Below are positions 17,292-25,370 of a stretch of 64,000 nt of DNA, piece by piece. Source of the DNA: Burkholderia glumae LMG 2196 = ATCC 33617 (GTDB taxonomy: Bacteria > Pseudomonadota > Gammaproteobacteria > Burkholderiales > Burkholderiaceae). The notes under the pieces are model-generated. The model was not told the origin of the DNA. It did not search any database and saw only the letters and a list, made by a program, of their open reading frames with translations. The stretch spans positions 62,001-126,000 of the forward strand of contig NZ_CP009434.1 of NCBI RefSeq assembly GCF_000960995.1, given 5' to 3'. Every line of letters begins with the position of its first letter. The first letter of the stretch is position 1. Made by a program: the position numbers and the translations under genes.

Positions 17292-17861
17292 ATGGCGCTC
17301 GGCGCCTGCGCATTGGCGCTGCTGGCCGGCTGCGCCACGGCGCCGCCCGGCCCGCCCGACGCGGCCGTGCCCGACGCGCTGCGCGGCGCGACGCCCGAGC
17401 AGTGGCAGGAAACGCTGCACGCCGGCGGCGACGAGGTCTACCGGTGCCGCAAGGTGGCGGCGCTCGACACCGACGCGCCGGGCCAGGCGGCCGGCCACGC
17501 GCTGCGCTGGCGCGCCTACGGCCCCGAGGCCACCCTGGTGGATGCGCGCGGCCACAACGTGGGCGCGATCGCGCCGGGCCGCTACTTCCTCGCCTACGAC
17601 GGCAGCTTCGCCGTCGCCCGCACCGAAACCGCCGCCATCGTCGACGCGAGCGCGCTGCCGTGGGCGCGCTATCAGGTCCACGCGAGCACCAACGCGCGCG
17701 ACGGCAGCGGCGGCCGCATGACCCATCTCAGCAGCGTGCTGCGCATCAACACGCGCGGCGGGCTGCCCGCCAGCGACCGCTGCGCGCTCGAGGGCGCCAC
17801 GCTTTATGTGCCGTATTTCGCGACCTATTTGTTATACCGCCGCGCCACACCTGCCCAATAA
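17292..17861 (+). CDS. DUF3455-like lipoprotein
   Basis: 189 residues from the chosen ATG. The N-terminus MALGACALALLAGC is a short lipoprotein signal with lipobox LLAGC, so the mature protein is anchored from that cysteine. The body fits the DUF3455 family (VPDALR, then YRCRKV, HNVGAIAPGRYFLAYDGSF and SVLRINTRGGLPAS), whose members often occur near stress or virulence genes; no biochemical function is known. The frame is open far upstream, including ATGs at 16902 and 17157, but those residues are arginine-rich and cross the divergent hrp promoter, so a late start is more likely. No hrpII box faces this gene, and it ends about 440 bases before hrpG. Confidence 0.65.
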   Translation: MALGACALALLAGCATAPPGPPDAAVPDALRGATPEQWQETLHAGGDEVYRCRKVAALDTDAPGQAAGHALRWRAYGPEATLVDARGHNVGAIAPGRYFLAYDGSFAVARTETAAIVDASALPWARYQVHASTNARDGSGGRMTHLSSVLRINTRGGLPASDRCALEGATLYVPYFATYLLYRRATPAQ

Positions 17862-18301
17862 CGCACCTGTTGGGATCGAGGCGTAAATCGGCGCCATTCC
17901 GGATTCGAATTTCCGCGCGCCGGCAAGCGCTTATCACGGCCGCCGTTTCGGCACCCGCATTTCGTTACTCATCAAATATCAGCAAACATTACAAACTGAA
18001 AAGTTTCTGAATGATGCCGGTCTCTACCAGTTTCCAGGTATCTGACGGAATTCTTACAAACTTGTCTGAAGGAACGCCCGGCAAGCTTACATTTTCATAT
18101 CAAGGCATGATGTTTAGATGAAAAACTAAACATTGCATTCCATGATTCGAAAAACATGCCTCAATGGCACCCCAATCGTGGCAATTTCTTCCCGGCGGTT
18201 AACAATAAGTTACACCCCTGGGTTTTCGATGCCTGTACTTTCGCTCCGTGCCAGTAGCCTGCCGATTCATTTCATGTCGGGACAAGTAGAGGAGGTTCAG
18301 G
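17862..18301. other. AT-rich regulatory region upstream of hrpG
   Basis: A non-coding stretch of about 440 bases, strikingly AT-rich compared with the flanking genes. It contains small hairpins, including AAACT-GAAA-AGTTT near 17993 and a 7-bp inverted repeat at 18111-18132, and ends in AGGAGG before the hrpG start codon. No hrpII box is present. The base composition suggests H-NS-type silencing or multiple regulator binding at the top of the hrp cascade; that is inference. Confidence 0.55.
18111..18132. promoter_or_regulatory. Palindromic operator candidate upstream of hrpG
   Basis: A perfect 7-bp inverted repeat, TGTTTAG and CTAAACA, separated by 8 bases, about 170 bases upstream of the hrpG start. 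The symmetric A/T-rich half-sites fit a dimeric regulator binding site. Which protein binds is unknown. Confidence 0.4.
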
Positions 18302-19339
18302 TTGAAGTTTGCCGTATTAACGCCCAACGTCAGCATGTTTGAACGACTGCGCCAGCATTTTCTCGATGCCTCCGTCGAATGCATCCAATTCGAGGACGAC
18401 GTCGCATTGGCGCGCGGCCTTTACCGCGACGATTACCGGGTGATCCTGGTCGACGCTGCCACCGGCATTGACGGCACGCGCACCGTGTTCGCACGCCGCG
18501 CGTTCTATGGCGGCCGGCGGGCGCCGCTGCTGGTGGTCGGCACGTTCACCGATCGCGACAGCCTCGAGCGCGCCTTCGACACCGGCGCCGACGACGTGGT
18601 GCTGGCGCCCTTCGACCGCAACGAGCTGGCGGCCCGCGCCTTTCGCGCGATGCGCCGCGTGGAGGCGGAGCCCGCTCCGCGCGACGAGCAGCGCGTCACG
18701 CTCGGCGCCTATACGCTCGACCAGCAGGCCAGCACCGTGCAGATCGCGGGCCGCAACGTGCGCGTGACCACGCGCGAGTTCGCGATCGCCTGGCTGCTGT
18801 TCTCGCGCGCCGGCGAATACGTCACGCGCCGCCAGCTGGCGGGCGCGATCTGGGGCAGCACGGAGGATATCGTCGGCCGGCGGCTGGAACAGCACATCTA
18901 CAAGCTGCGCCGCAAACTGGAACTGACGGGAGAATCGGGCGTCGCGCTGCGCACCATGTATGCGCACGGCTACCGGATCGAGCAGACCGACGGCGTGGCG
19001 ATCGACGCCGACGCGGAGGCGGCCCGGCACGCGCTGGCCGAGGCCCAGCTCGACAGCCTGGGGGTGCGCACGCCCGCGGCGGGGGCCGCCTGCGCACCGC
19101 AGCCCTGCGGTGGGCTGCCGTTGCCAGCCGATCGCGCAAACGTTGTCACGCCAGGCGCGGTGGCCACGGTGCATGCGCGCCACAGCCTCACGGCCTCGCT
19201 CGCGCAGCCCTGGGCCTCGTATGCGAACCCGTGGCACATCGGCGCCACCATGATCGCGAAGGCCGTACACGACGACGGCGCCGCAGCCGGCCAGCCGCTG
19301 CGCGTGCCGACGCTGTCGGGCTCGTGCAGCGAAGGTTGA
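18302..19339 (+). CDS. hrpG: HrpG-type OmpR-family response regulator
   Basis: 345 residues. The receiver-like N-terminal domain (about 1-120) includes YRVILVDAATG with the likely phospho-acceptor aspartate and VVLAPFDRNEL. A winged-helix DNA-binding domain (about 135-230) follows, with TTREFAIAWLLFSRAGEYVTRRQL, RRLEQHIYKLRRKLEL and YAHGYRIE. The roughly 110-residue tail is unlike ordinary OmpR proteins and more like HrpG. In Ralstonia and Xanthomonas HrpG responds to host contact and activates hrpB or hrpX, and the gene lies in the hrp island here. I chose the TTG because GAGGAGG lies at the right distance; an ATG follows at 18335. It converges with the harpin-lysozyme gene. Confidence 0.85.
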   Translation: MKFAVLTPNVSMFERLRQHFLDASVECIQFEDDVALARGLYRDDYRVILVDAATGIDGTRTVFARRAFYGGRRAPLLVVGTFTDRDSLERAFDTGADDVVLAPFDRNELAARAFRAMRRVEAEPAPRDEQRVTLGAYTLDQQASTVQIAGRNVRVTTREFAIAWLLFSRAGEYVTRRQLAGAIWGSTEDIVGRRLEQHIYKLRRKLELTGESGVALRTMYAHGYRIEQTDGVAIDADAEAARHALAEAQLDSLGVRTPAAGAACAPQPCGGLPLPADRANVVTPGAVATVHARHSLTASLAQPWASYANPWHIGATMIAKAVHDDGAAAGQPLRVPTLSGSCSEG

Positions 19340-19349
19340 GCCTGCAACC

Positions 19350-19449
19350 ACCGGGGCCGCCGGCCCCGCCGTCCCGCCATCCGCAACATCCCGCCGCCGG
19401 CGGGATGTTGTCGTTTACGCGGGCGCCGGCGGTGATGCCGGCGCCCGCG
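19350..19449. terminator. Three tandem hairpins between convergent genes
   Basis: Three perfect GC-rich inverted repeats fill the gap between hrpG and the harpin-lysozyme gene: a 7-bp stem (CGGGGCC/GGCCCCG) near 19355, a 12-bp stem (CAACATCCCGCC/GGCGGGATGTTG, loop GCC) at 19384-19410, and a 13-bp stem (CGCGGGCGCCGGC with its complement, loop GGTGAT) at 19418-19449. None is followed by a good U tract (the middle one has TCGTTT). They probably act as a bidirectional transcription block or RNA-end stabiliser. Confidence 0.55.
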
Positions 19450-19467
19450 CGCCGGACCGGGTGAGAC

Positions 19468-20307
19468 TCAGGCGCCCAGCTGCTGCGCGAACTGCGCGGC
19501 GTACTGGTTGCGGTTCTGCATTTGCGGATCGGTGGCGCCCTCGAACTGCCGGCACCAGAGCGCCGCGGCAGCCTGCGGGGAGCCCGCGTTGTTCATCGCG
19601 TCCTTCAGCCCCGGCATGTCGTTGGCCTCCTTGATCATGAACTGCACCTGCGTGCCGAGGTCGGTGACCGGCTTGCCCTGCTGCTGCGCGAACTGCTCGA
19701 GCGCCTCCTTGCGCGAGCCGCCCCACTGCGCGAGGCCGTAGCCGTGCGCGTTGTCGTCGGCGTTGTTCGACGACGGGCCGCCCGTCTGGCCGCCCTGGTT
19801 GATGTCGGGCTGCAGGCCGCTTTCCTGCTGCAGATTGCCGAGAATGCCGGCGATCGCGTTGTCGTTGTAGCCCGCGTCCTTCAGGGCGCTGGCGATCTGG
19901 TTCGCGTTGTCGCCGCCGAGGCTCGTGACGGGCGTGCCGCTGCCGGCGCCGGTGGTGCCAGGCGAGGCATCCACCGGCGCGCCGGCGCCCGGGCCGCCCG
20001 CTGCCGGCATACTGCCGCCACCGCCGCCGCCCGTCGGCGCGGCCGCCAGGTTCTGCGCCGGCGCGAAACCGCCTGCGCCTGCGGCACCGCCCCCGCCGGG
20101 CCCGGAGCCGGCGCCCTGCTGCGCGGCCTGCTTGAGCATCTGAATGATCTGGGACATCTGCGCGATGTCCTGGAGCAGTTGCGCGATGATCTGCGCGATC
20201 TGGTTCATCTGCGTGCTGCTGGCGCTGTTCGCGCCGCCCAGCGGATCGCTCGACGACAGCGCGTCGAGGCCCGAAGGCTGGCTGGGGCTGGAAATCATGA
20301 GCGACAT
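19468..20307 (-). CDS. Harpin-like T3SS-secreted protein with phage-tail-lysozyme domain
   Basis: 279 residues. The N-terminal half is harpin-like: Gln-rich amphipathic helices (QMNQIAQIIAQLLQDIAQMS), then a Gly/Ala-rich linker. The C-terminal half (about 150-270) resembles the phage tail lysozyme family (IAGILGNLQQESGLQP with the catalytic-type Glu, GYGLAQWGGSRKEALEQFA, LGTQVQFMIKE, LWCRQFEGATD). Peptidoglycan-cleaving proteins are common T3SS accessories that open the wall for assembly; the harpin-like N-terminus suggests this one is itself exported. The start MSLMISSP was chosen because CCAGGAG precedes it and the hrpII promoter lies just upstream. It is monocistronic: hrcC upstream ends beyond the promoter. 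Confidence 0.75.
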   Translation of the reverse strand: MSLMISSPSQPSGLDALSSSDPLGGANSASSTQMNQIAQIIAQLLQDIAQMSQIIQMLKQAAQQGAGSGPGGGGAAGAGGFAPAQNLAAAPTGGGGGGSMPAAGGPGAGAPVDASPGTTGAGSGTPVTSLGGDNANQIASALKDAGYNDNAIAGILGNLQQESGLQPDINQGGQTGGPSSNNADDNAHGYGLAQWGGSRKEALEQFAQQQGKPVTDLGTQVQFMIKEANDMPGLKDAMNNAGSPQAAAALWCRQFEGATDPQMQNRNQYAAQFAQQLGA

Positions 20308-20349
20308 GGGCGACTCCTGGTTGGAACGGCGGATCTGCCGACACATCGC

Positions 20350-20411
20350 ACTATAAGGAGGCCCCCGCAAGCGGCCCGCGCGCGGCACGAAGCGCCCGCC
20401 TGCGATGCGAA
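20350..20411 (-). promoter_or_regulatory. hrpII promoter of the harpin-lysozyme gene
   Basis: Minus strand TTCG-N16-TTCG (20411-20388), then exactly 32 bases, then TATAGT (20355-20350). The predicted leader is about 35 bases. The first half-site is followed by C as in a full PIP box; the second reads TTCGT. Confidence 0.82.
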
Positions 20412-20490
20412 ACGAGCGCGGGGCCGGCCCGCGGCGCGCAGCGCCTCGCGGCCGGCCCCGTCCCGCGAGCCCGCGCCTGCACCGGCCCGC

Positions 20491-22308
20491 TCAGCTGCCC
20501 GCGTCGATGATGCGCGGCGTCAGCAGGAACACGGTTTCGTTGTGGTTGTGCTGGTCGCTGTTGTTGCGGAACAGCGCGCCGAGCAGCGGGATCTTCGAAA
20601 GGAACGGCACGCCCGTCACGCCGTTGGCGGTCTTGTCGGTGGTGAAGCCGGCGATCAGCAGGCTCTCGCCCTCGCCGACGAAGGCCTGCGTGTTGATCTG
20701 GCTGGTCGTGATCACCGGAATGTTGTCCACCTGCTGCTGGGTCAGCGAACCGTTCTCGATGTGGACGCTGAGCTTGATGCGCGTGCCGTCGCGGTCGTGC
20801 ACGATGAGCGGCAGCACGCGCAGCGACACGCCGGTGGACACGCTGTAGAGGTCCGCCGAGGTGTAGCCCTGCACCCGCACGTAGAACTTGGTGGTGTTGT
20901 CCATGGTGGCCTCGACGTTGTCGAGCGTCGCGACCAGCGGGGTCGCGTCGATCTTCGCCTTCGAGTTGGACTGCAGCGCGTTCACGCTGGCCAGCAGGTA
21001 GCGCCCCGCGCCGCCCACCACCGCCGAGATCGCGGCGCCCGCGGGCGTGGCGTTGACGATGGTGCTGCCGGGGCCGGCCTGCTGCACGGAGCCGAAGGTC
21101 GGGTTCAGCTGGCCGGTGGAGAACGAGTTCTGCGCGGCCTGCCCGTTGCCGGTCTGGAAGTCGAGATGGCTGCCGTGCGCGCGCCAGTCCACGCCGATCT
21201 GCTGCAGCGTGTTGTCGTCGATCTCGATGATGTGCGCCTGGATCTCGACGATCTGCGGGCGCACGTCGAGCTGCCGGATCAGGTCCTCGTACTGGCCGAC
21301 GCGGTCCGGCGTGTCGCGGATCAGCACCGAGTTGGTGATCGGGTCCGGCTGGATCACCGGCAGGCCGTCGCTGCCGTTGGTCACCGCCACGTCGTTGCCG
21401 TTCAGGTCGCCGAAGCCGCCGCCGCGCCGGCGCCGCGTGTAACCGCCGCCGCCACCGTTGTCGTAGACGCCGCCGAACGCCTGCCCCGCGGCGCCCACCG
21501 ACTGCGAGCCCATCATCGAGGGCGGCAGCGGCGGCGGCTGCACGCCGCCGCCATTGCCGCCGCCGATCGAGCCGGTCGACGAGCCCGACACGTCGTTCAT
21601 CGACTGCACGCGCTGCATGTTCGGCGCCGTGCTCGGCTGGCCGCCGCCCGACCCCGCTTTCACGCTGTACATGTTGCCGAGGATGGTGGCCACGCCCGGC
21701 ACGGTCACGCTGTTGCCGTCCACCTGCACGGTGTGGTCGGTGGCCCAGGCGTTCTTGAGCTTGTAGATGCGGATCACCGAGCCCGAGCGATGGGCGGTGC
21801 TGGCATCGAGCCGGGAGGCCACGTCGGCCACCATCTGCACGTACTGCGCGGGGCCGCTCACCAGCACGGTGCCCGAGCTGGCGTCGTAGCTGAGCGGGAA
21901 GCGCGGATCGTCGAGACCGATCTGCCTGAGCGTCGAACGCAGCGCGCCGATCTCGCTGTGATCGAGCTGCAGCACCTGGCGCGTCACGTCGTTCGCGCTG
22001 CTGATCGACAGCACGTTGCCATCGTAGAACCAGATGAAGCCGAAGGTCGAGGCGAGCGTGTCGAGGAACCGCTGCGGCGACAGGTCGAAGCGGCCCGTCA
22101 CGGTGCCCTGCACGTTCTGCGCGATCGAGGCCGCGATCCCCTGGCTGGCCGCGAAATCGCGCAGTACGTCCTTCAGATCCTTGCCGTCGAGCTGCACGTG
22201 GACGGTAGCGCTGCGCCAGCGCACGGGCGCCGCGTCGGCCGCGCCGGGCAGGCAGGCGAGGGTCGCCGCCGCGAGGCACGCGGCGGCAGCAAGCTGCTTC
22301 ACTCTCAT
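20491..22308 (-). CDS. hrcC: T3SS outer-membrane secretin HrcC (SctC)
   Basis: 605 residues, the usual length. A Sec signal (LAAAACLAAATLACLPGAADA) leads into two N-domains (VTGRFDLSPQRFLDTLASTFGFIWFYDGNVLSIS and YVQMVADVASRLD). A Gly/Pro-rich insert follows, then the secretin domain with VEIQAHIIEIDDNTLQQIGVDW, VQGYTSADLYSV, LSVHIENGSL and the conserved end GVPFLSKIPLLGALFRN. It forms the outer-membrane ring through which the Hrp pilus passes. The start lies 37 bases after the hrpB stop, so the order hrpB-hrcC is one unit; no hrpII box is visible in the gap. The same arrangement is known in Ralstonia. Confidence 0.96.
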   Translation of the reverse strand: MRVKQLAAAACLAAATLACLPGAADAAPVRWRSATVHVQLDGKDLKDVLRDFAASQGIAASIAQNVQGTVTGRFDLSPQRFLDTLASTFGFIWFYDGNVLSISSANDVTRQVLQLDHSEIGALRSTLRQIGLDDPRFPLSYDASSGTVLVSGPAQYVQMVADVASRLDASTAHRSGSVIRIYKLKNAWATDHTVQVDGNSVTVPGVATILGNMYSVKAGSGGGQPSTAPNMQRVQSMNDVSGSSTGSIGGGNGGGVQPPPLPPSMMGSQSVGAAGQAFGGVYDNGGGGGYTRRRRGGGFGDLNGNDVAVTNGSDGLPVIQPDPITNSVLIRDTPDRVGQYEDLIRQLDVRPQIVEIQAHIIEIDDNTLQQIGVDWRAHGSHLDFQTGNGQAAQNSFSTGQLNPTFGSVQQAGPGSTIVNATPAGAAISAVVGGAGRYLLASVNALQSNSKAKIDATPLVATLDNVEATMDNTTKFYVRVQGYTSADLYSVSTGVSLRVLPLIVHDRDGTRIKLSVHIENGSLTQQQVDNIPVITTSQINTQAFVGEGESLLIAGFTTDKTANGVTGVPFLSKIPLLGALFRNNSDQHNHNETVFLLTPRIIDAGS

Positions 22309-22345
22309 GGTGTCGAATCGGAAAGAAAGGTGGGAGAAGCGGGGT

Positions 22346-23788
22346 TCAGCGCTCGAGCGTCTCGGAGGGCGCTTCGCGGAATTGCTTGCGATAGCCCGTC
22401 ACCAGCGTCGAGCGGCTTTGCACGCCCCAGCGGCGCGCGGTCTCGAGCACGCGCTGGTCACCCGCGTCGGCGTGGTCGATCAGCGCCTCGCGGATGCGCT
22501 CCATGCGGCGCGTGCGGATCAGCTCGCTCGGCGAGAGGCCCAGGCAGCTCTTGAACGCGCTTTGCAGCGCCCGCTCGGTCACGCCGATCTGGGTGGCGAT
22601 CTCGCGCACCGACAGGTCGGCGCGATCGAGGTTGTCGAGCACGTAGCGATAGGCGCGCCGGTACTTCGCCGGCAGCCGCGCGCTGACGTCGTCGGGCGCG
22701 GCCTTCGGCTGGCGGTCGAGCGCCGGGGTGCGCACGTGCGAATCCTCGCGCAGGCACTGCATCGCCACCAGCGCGTAGCGGCTGTACCACTGCAGCGATT
22801 CCTGGGCGCGGCCCTGGGTCTCGCGCAGCTTGGCCGAGCAATAGAGATATTCGAGCTGGCGATGGCCGGTGTCGGAGCCGCGCACGCCCTGGTGCAGCGG
22901 CTCGACGATGCTCTGCGCGACATGCGGCGCGTCGCCGACGAAGGTGGCCAGCGCGATCTCCAGGCGCACCGCGCGCTGGTAGTCGGCGAAGCCCTGCTCG
23001 CGAATCCGTTCGAGATAGGCGCAGACCTTGGCGATCGCGTCGCGATCGCCGCCCGCCACGCTGCGCAGGGCGCGCAGGTAGGCCACGCGCGCGGCCAGCA
23101 GCGGCGCGCGCACGCCGGCAGCGGCGGCCTGCAGCGCCTCGGCGAAGCCGATGCGCGGCGCGGCCACGTAGGCGGCCGGACTCGCCAGCGCGGCCGAGCG
23201 CCAGTAGACGTGATCGTGCAGGGCATTGGCGCAGCGCAGCTCGTGCTGCGCGATCAGGTCGAAGCGCAGCGCCGTGACCAGCTCGCGCCAGCGCGTGCTG
23301 GTGGGCACCACTTCGGCGAGCGCGTCGAGCGCCTCACGCGTGCGGCCCAGCTCGTGCAGCGCGCAGGCGATGCCGATGCGTGCCTCGATGCGGCGCGCCG
23401 GGTGGGCCTCGGTCTCTTCGGCGGCGCGCGCGAAACAGGCCAGCGCGGTACCGATGCGATGGCGGAACAGCGCCTGCCACGCGGCGTTGCGGCAGGTGGC
23501 GACGCGAATCTCGGCCTTCGAGGCACGCATCCGGCGCTGCGCGCGGCGGTAGGCATCCTCGGCCTCGGCGTCGAAGCCGAGCACCAGTTGCAGATCGGCG
23601 TGCCACTGCAGATCCCGCGCGCTCACGCCCGCGGCCGACTCGTCCAGACGGCGGCCCGACTGCTGCACCGCGGCGGCGAATTCGCCGTCGAGGATCGAAT
23701 CGACCGCGCGGGCCGCGACATCGGAGCCGGCATCCTCGTCGGACGCGGCCAGCGCGGACACCACCGGAAAATAGAGCATCGAAAACAT
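22346..23788 (-). CDS. hrpB: AraC-family hrp regulator HrpB
   Basis: 480 residues, matching HrpB of Ralstonia in length and layout: a long alpha-helical, TPR-like N-terminal region and a C-terminal AraC DNA-binding domain (about 375-478). Two helix-turn-helix units are visible, LSVREIATQIGVTERALQSAFKS plus LSPSELIRTRRMERIR, and ETARRWGVQSRSTLVTGYRKQFREAP. HrpB-type activators bind TTCG-N16-TTCG boxes, five good examples of which lie in this island. The start MFSMLYFP is favoured over ATGs upstream because CAAGGAGAG precedes it. hrcC follows. Upstream are AGCAAT repeats that could be HrpG sites. Confidence 0.93.
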   Translation of the reverse strand: MFSMLYFPVVSALAASDEDAGSDVAARAVDSILDGEFAAAVQQSGRRLDESAAGVSARDLQWHADLQLVLGFDAEAEDAYRRAQRRMRASKAEIRVATCRNAAWQALFRHRIGTALACFARAAEETEAHPARRIEARIGIACALHELGRTREALDALAEVVPTSTRWRELVTALRFDLIAQHELRCANALHDHVYWRSAALASPAAYVAAPRIGFAEALQAAAAGVRAPLLAARVAYLRALRSVAGGDRDAIAKVCAYLERIREQGFADYQRAVRLEIALATFVGDAPHVAQSIVEPLHQGVRGSDTGHRQLEYLYCSAKLRETQGRAQESLQWYSRYALVAMQCLREDSHVRTPALDRQPKAAPDDVSARLPAKYRRAYRYVLDNLDRADLSVREIATQIGVTERALQSAFKSCLGLSPSELIRTRRMERIREALIDHADAGDQRVLETARRWGVQSRSTLVTGYRKQFREAPSETLER

Positions 23789-23838
23789 GAGGCGACTCTC
23801 CTTGCTGTTGCCTGGGCACCGGATCGCGGCGCAGTTCG

Positions 23839-23961
23839 AGCAATGTAGTCGGGGCCTCGTTTTCGAACTCTCAGTTTGGCTGAGCAATCTTCAGCAATGA
23901 TGCCGATTTGAGATTCGCGCACGGCGGGGCACGGCCTCGTGCGAGTCTCATGATTGCTCAG
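23839..23961 (-). promoter_or_regulatory. hrpB upstream region with AGCAAT repeats and a long-spaced inverted repeat
   Basis: AGCAAT occurs at 23839, 23883 and 23893 (the last two with a 10-bp period, one helical turn) and inverted as ATTGCT at 23953-23958. CTGAGCAATC (23880-23889) and GATTGCTCAG (23952-23961) form a perfect 10-bp inverted repeat, and CTCAG-TTTGG-CTGAG overlaps it. Phased direct repeats are the usual binding mode of OmpR-type regulators, so HrpG is the obvious candidate. There is no hrpII box here, which fits hrpB lying above the HrpB regulon. Confidence 0.4.
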
Positions 23962-24015
23962 GCGAACTTCTTGCCGGCCTGCCTCGCGCGCGCGGCACTT
24001 TTGGCGCACGAAACC

Positions 24016-24849
24016 TCACTTTGTATGAGCGGCGCCGTCGCGCGCGGCATCGGCCCAGGCCTGGAATTGCGAGGTGAACGCGCTCAGCGTGAGCTGGTCG
24101 CGTACCTGATCGACGAACACGCCGACGAACAGCGCCAGCAGCAGCACCGCCACCGCGCCCTTCACGGGCTGGCTCAGGCCCATCAGTTCGAGCTTGCTGG
24201 CCGACTTCGCCGCGAACGCGAAGGCGAAGTCGATCAGCAGCAAAATCATCACGGCCGGAGCGGCGAGCTTGGCCACCTGCTGCATCAGCGTATCGGTCTG
24301 CTTCATCGCGAAGGCCTCGAGCACGTTCGACACGTCGATGGTCGGCGCGTTGAGCGGCCACCAGTGATATGACTGATAGAGCGTGCCGAGCAGGAAGGTC
24401 ATGCCGCCGAGGCTCCAGAACGCCATCGTGGCCACCTGCTGCAGCAGCGTGGCGGTCGGCGTGGCCTGCTCGTTGCGCAGCGGGTTCTGCACCTGCGCAT
24501 TGTTGTAGCCGGTCAGGTCGTCGATGTAGTAGCCGGCGCATTCGGCCACCCAGAATACCGACGAGGCCGCGAAGCCGAGCACCAGCCCGATCATCCCCTC
24601 GCGCAGGCCGATCTCGACGAGTGCCGCGCCATGCAGCCCGTCGGCAAACGCGAGCGGCTGGCCGTAGGCCACGAAGGTGCTGAACAGCAGCACGATGGCG
24701 TTGCGCACCGGGCCTTGCAGCACGCCGTCGGCCGACGGCGGGAAGATCGTCACGATCACGAACAGGCGCACCGAGCAGACGCCGATCAGCGTCAGATAAC
24801 CCATCACGAGACGGGTCACGTCGGGCAGGACCTGCAGCGTCGGACTCAC
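24016..24849 (-). CDS. hrcT: T3SS export apparatus membrane protein HrcT (SctT)
   Basis: 277 residues with six or so membrane segments typical of the SpaR/YscT/HrcT family (SVRLFVIVTIFPPSADGV, MIGLVLGFAASSVFWVAECAGYYID, APAVMILLLIDFAFAFAAKSA, GAVAVLLLALFVGVFVD). The motif ECAGYYIDDLTG is diagnostic. SctT forms the export gate with SctR and SctS at the base of the secretion channel. A GTG start overlaps the stop of the preceding sctO gene (GTGA). It is the last gene of the hrpB1-hrcT operon. Confidence 0.95.
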   Translation of the reverse strand: MSPTLQVLPDVTRLVMGYLTLIGVCSVRLFVIVTIFPPSADGVLQGPVRNAIVLLFSTFVAYGQPLAFADGLHGAALVEIGLREGMIGLVLGFAASSVFWVAECAGYYIDDLTGYNNAQVQNPLRNEQATPTATLLQQVATMAFWSLGGMTFLLGTLYQSYHWWPLNAPTIDVSNVLEAFAMKQTDTLMQQVAKLAAPAVMILLLIDFAFAFAAKSASKLELMGLSQPVKGAVAVLLLALFVGVFVDQVRDQLTLSAFTSQFQAWADAARDGAAHTK

Positions 24850-25370
24850 GCAGCCGCCCGGTCGCGCGCGCGGCGCGCCAGCACGCCATCCTCGGCCTCG
24901 TCGTCGGCCGCGTCGTCCTCGGCGCGCTGGTAGCCGCGCCGCATCGCCGCGATGCGCTGCTGGCAGGCATCCACGCTGCCGAGGTTGCGCGCGATCGTGC
25001 GGTTGGTCCCGGCGATCGCGGCGGCCGCGTCGTCCACCGCCTGGCGCGCCGCCTCCAGCTGCGCCTCGCTCGCGTGGAGCCGCTCGCTGGCGATGCCCAG
25101 CACGCTCCTGCAGGCACTGAAGTCGTCGAGCACGAACGGCGCCGCGCCGGTGGTCATCGCGTCGAGCTGGTCGTTGATCGACTGCACGGCCGCCAGATCG
25201 CGCTCCACCTGCTCGTGCGCGACCGCGAGGTCGGCCTCGCGCTGCGCGAGCGCGGCGCGCTGCGCGACGAGCTGCGCGCGCAGCGCGTCGTTCTGCTTGC
25301 GGCGGCGCTCGCTCGCGCGGTTCAGCGCGATCGCGCGGCGGTCGCGTGCCAGGCGTGCGTCGGCGCTCAT
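24846..25370 (-). CDS. T3SS stalk protein HrpB7/SctO-like
   Basis: 174 residues, almost wholly helical and charged (RASERRRKQNDALRAQLVAQ, AALAQREADLAVAHEQVERDL, RLHASEAQLEAARQAVDDAA): the long coiled-coil hairpin expected for the SctO/HrpB7/FliJ-like stalk that couples the ATPase HrcN to the export gate. Low sequence conservation is normal for this family; position between hrcN and hrcT is the main evidence. ATG overlaps the hrcN stop (ATGA) and its own stop overlaps the hrcT start. Confidence 0.82.
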   Translation of the reverse strand: MSADARLARDRRAIALNRASERRRKQNDALRAQLVAQRAALAQREADLAVAHEQVERDLAAVQSINDQLDAMTTGAAPFVLDDFSACRSVLGIASERLHASEAQLEAARQAVDDAAAAIAGTNRTIARNLGSVDACQQRIAAMRRGYQRAEDDAADDEAEDGVLARRARDRAAA

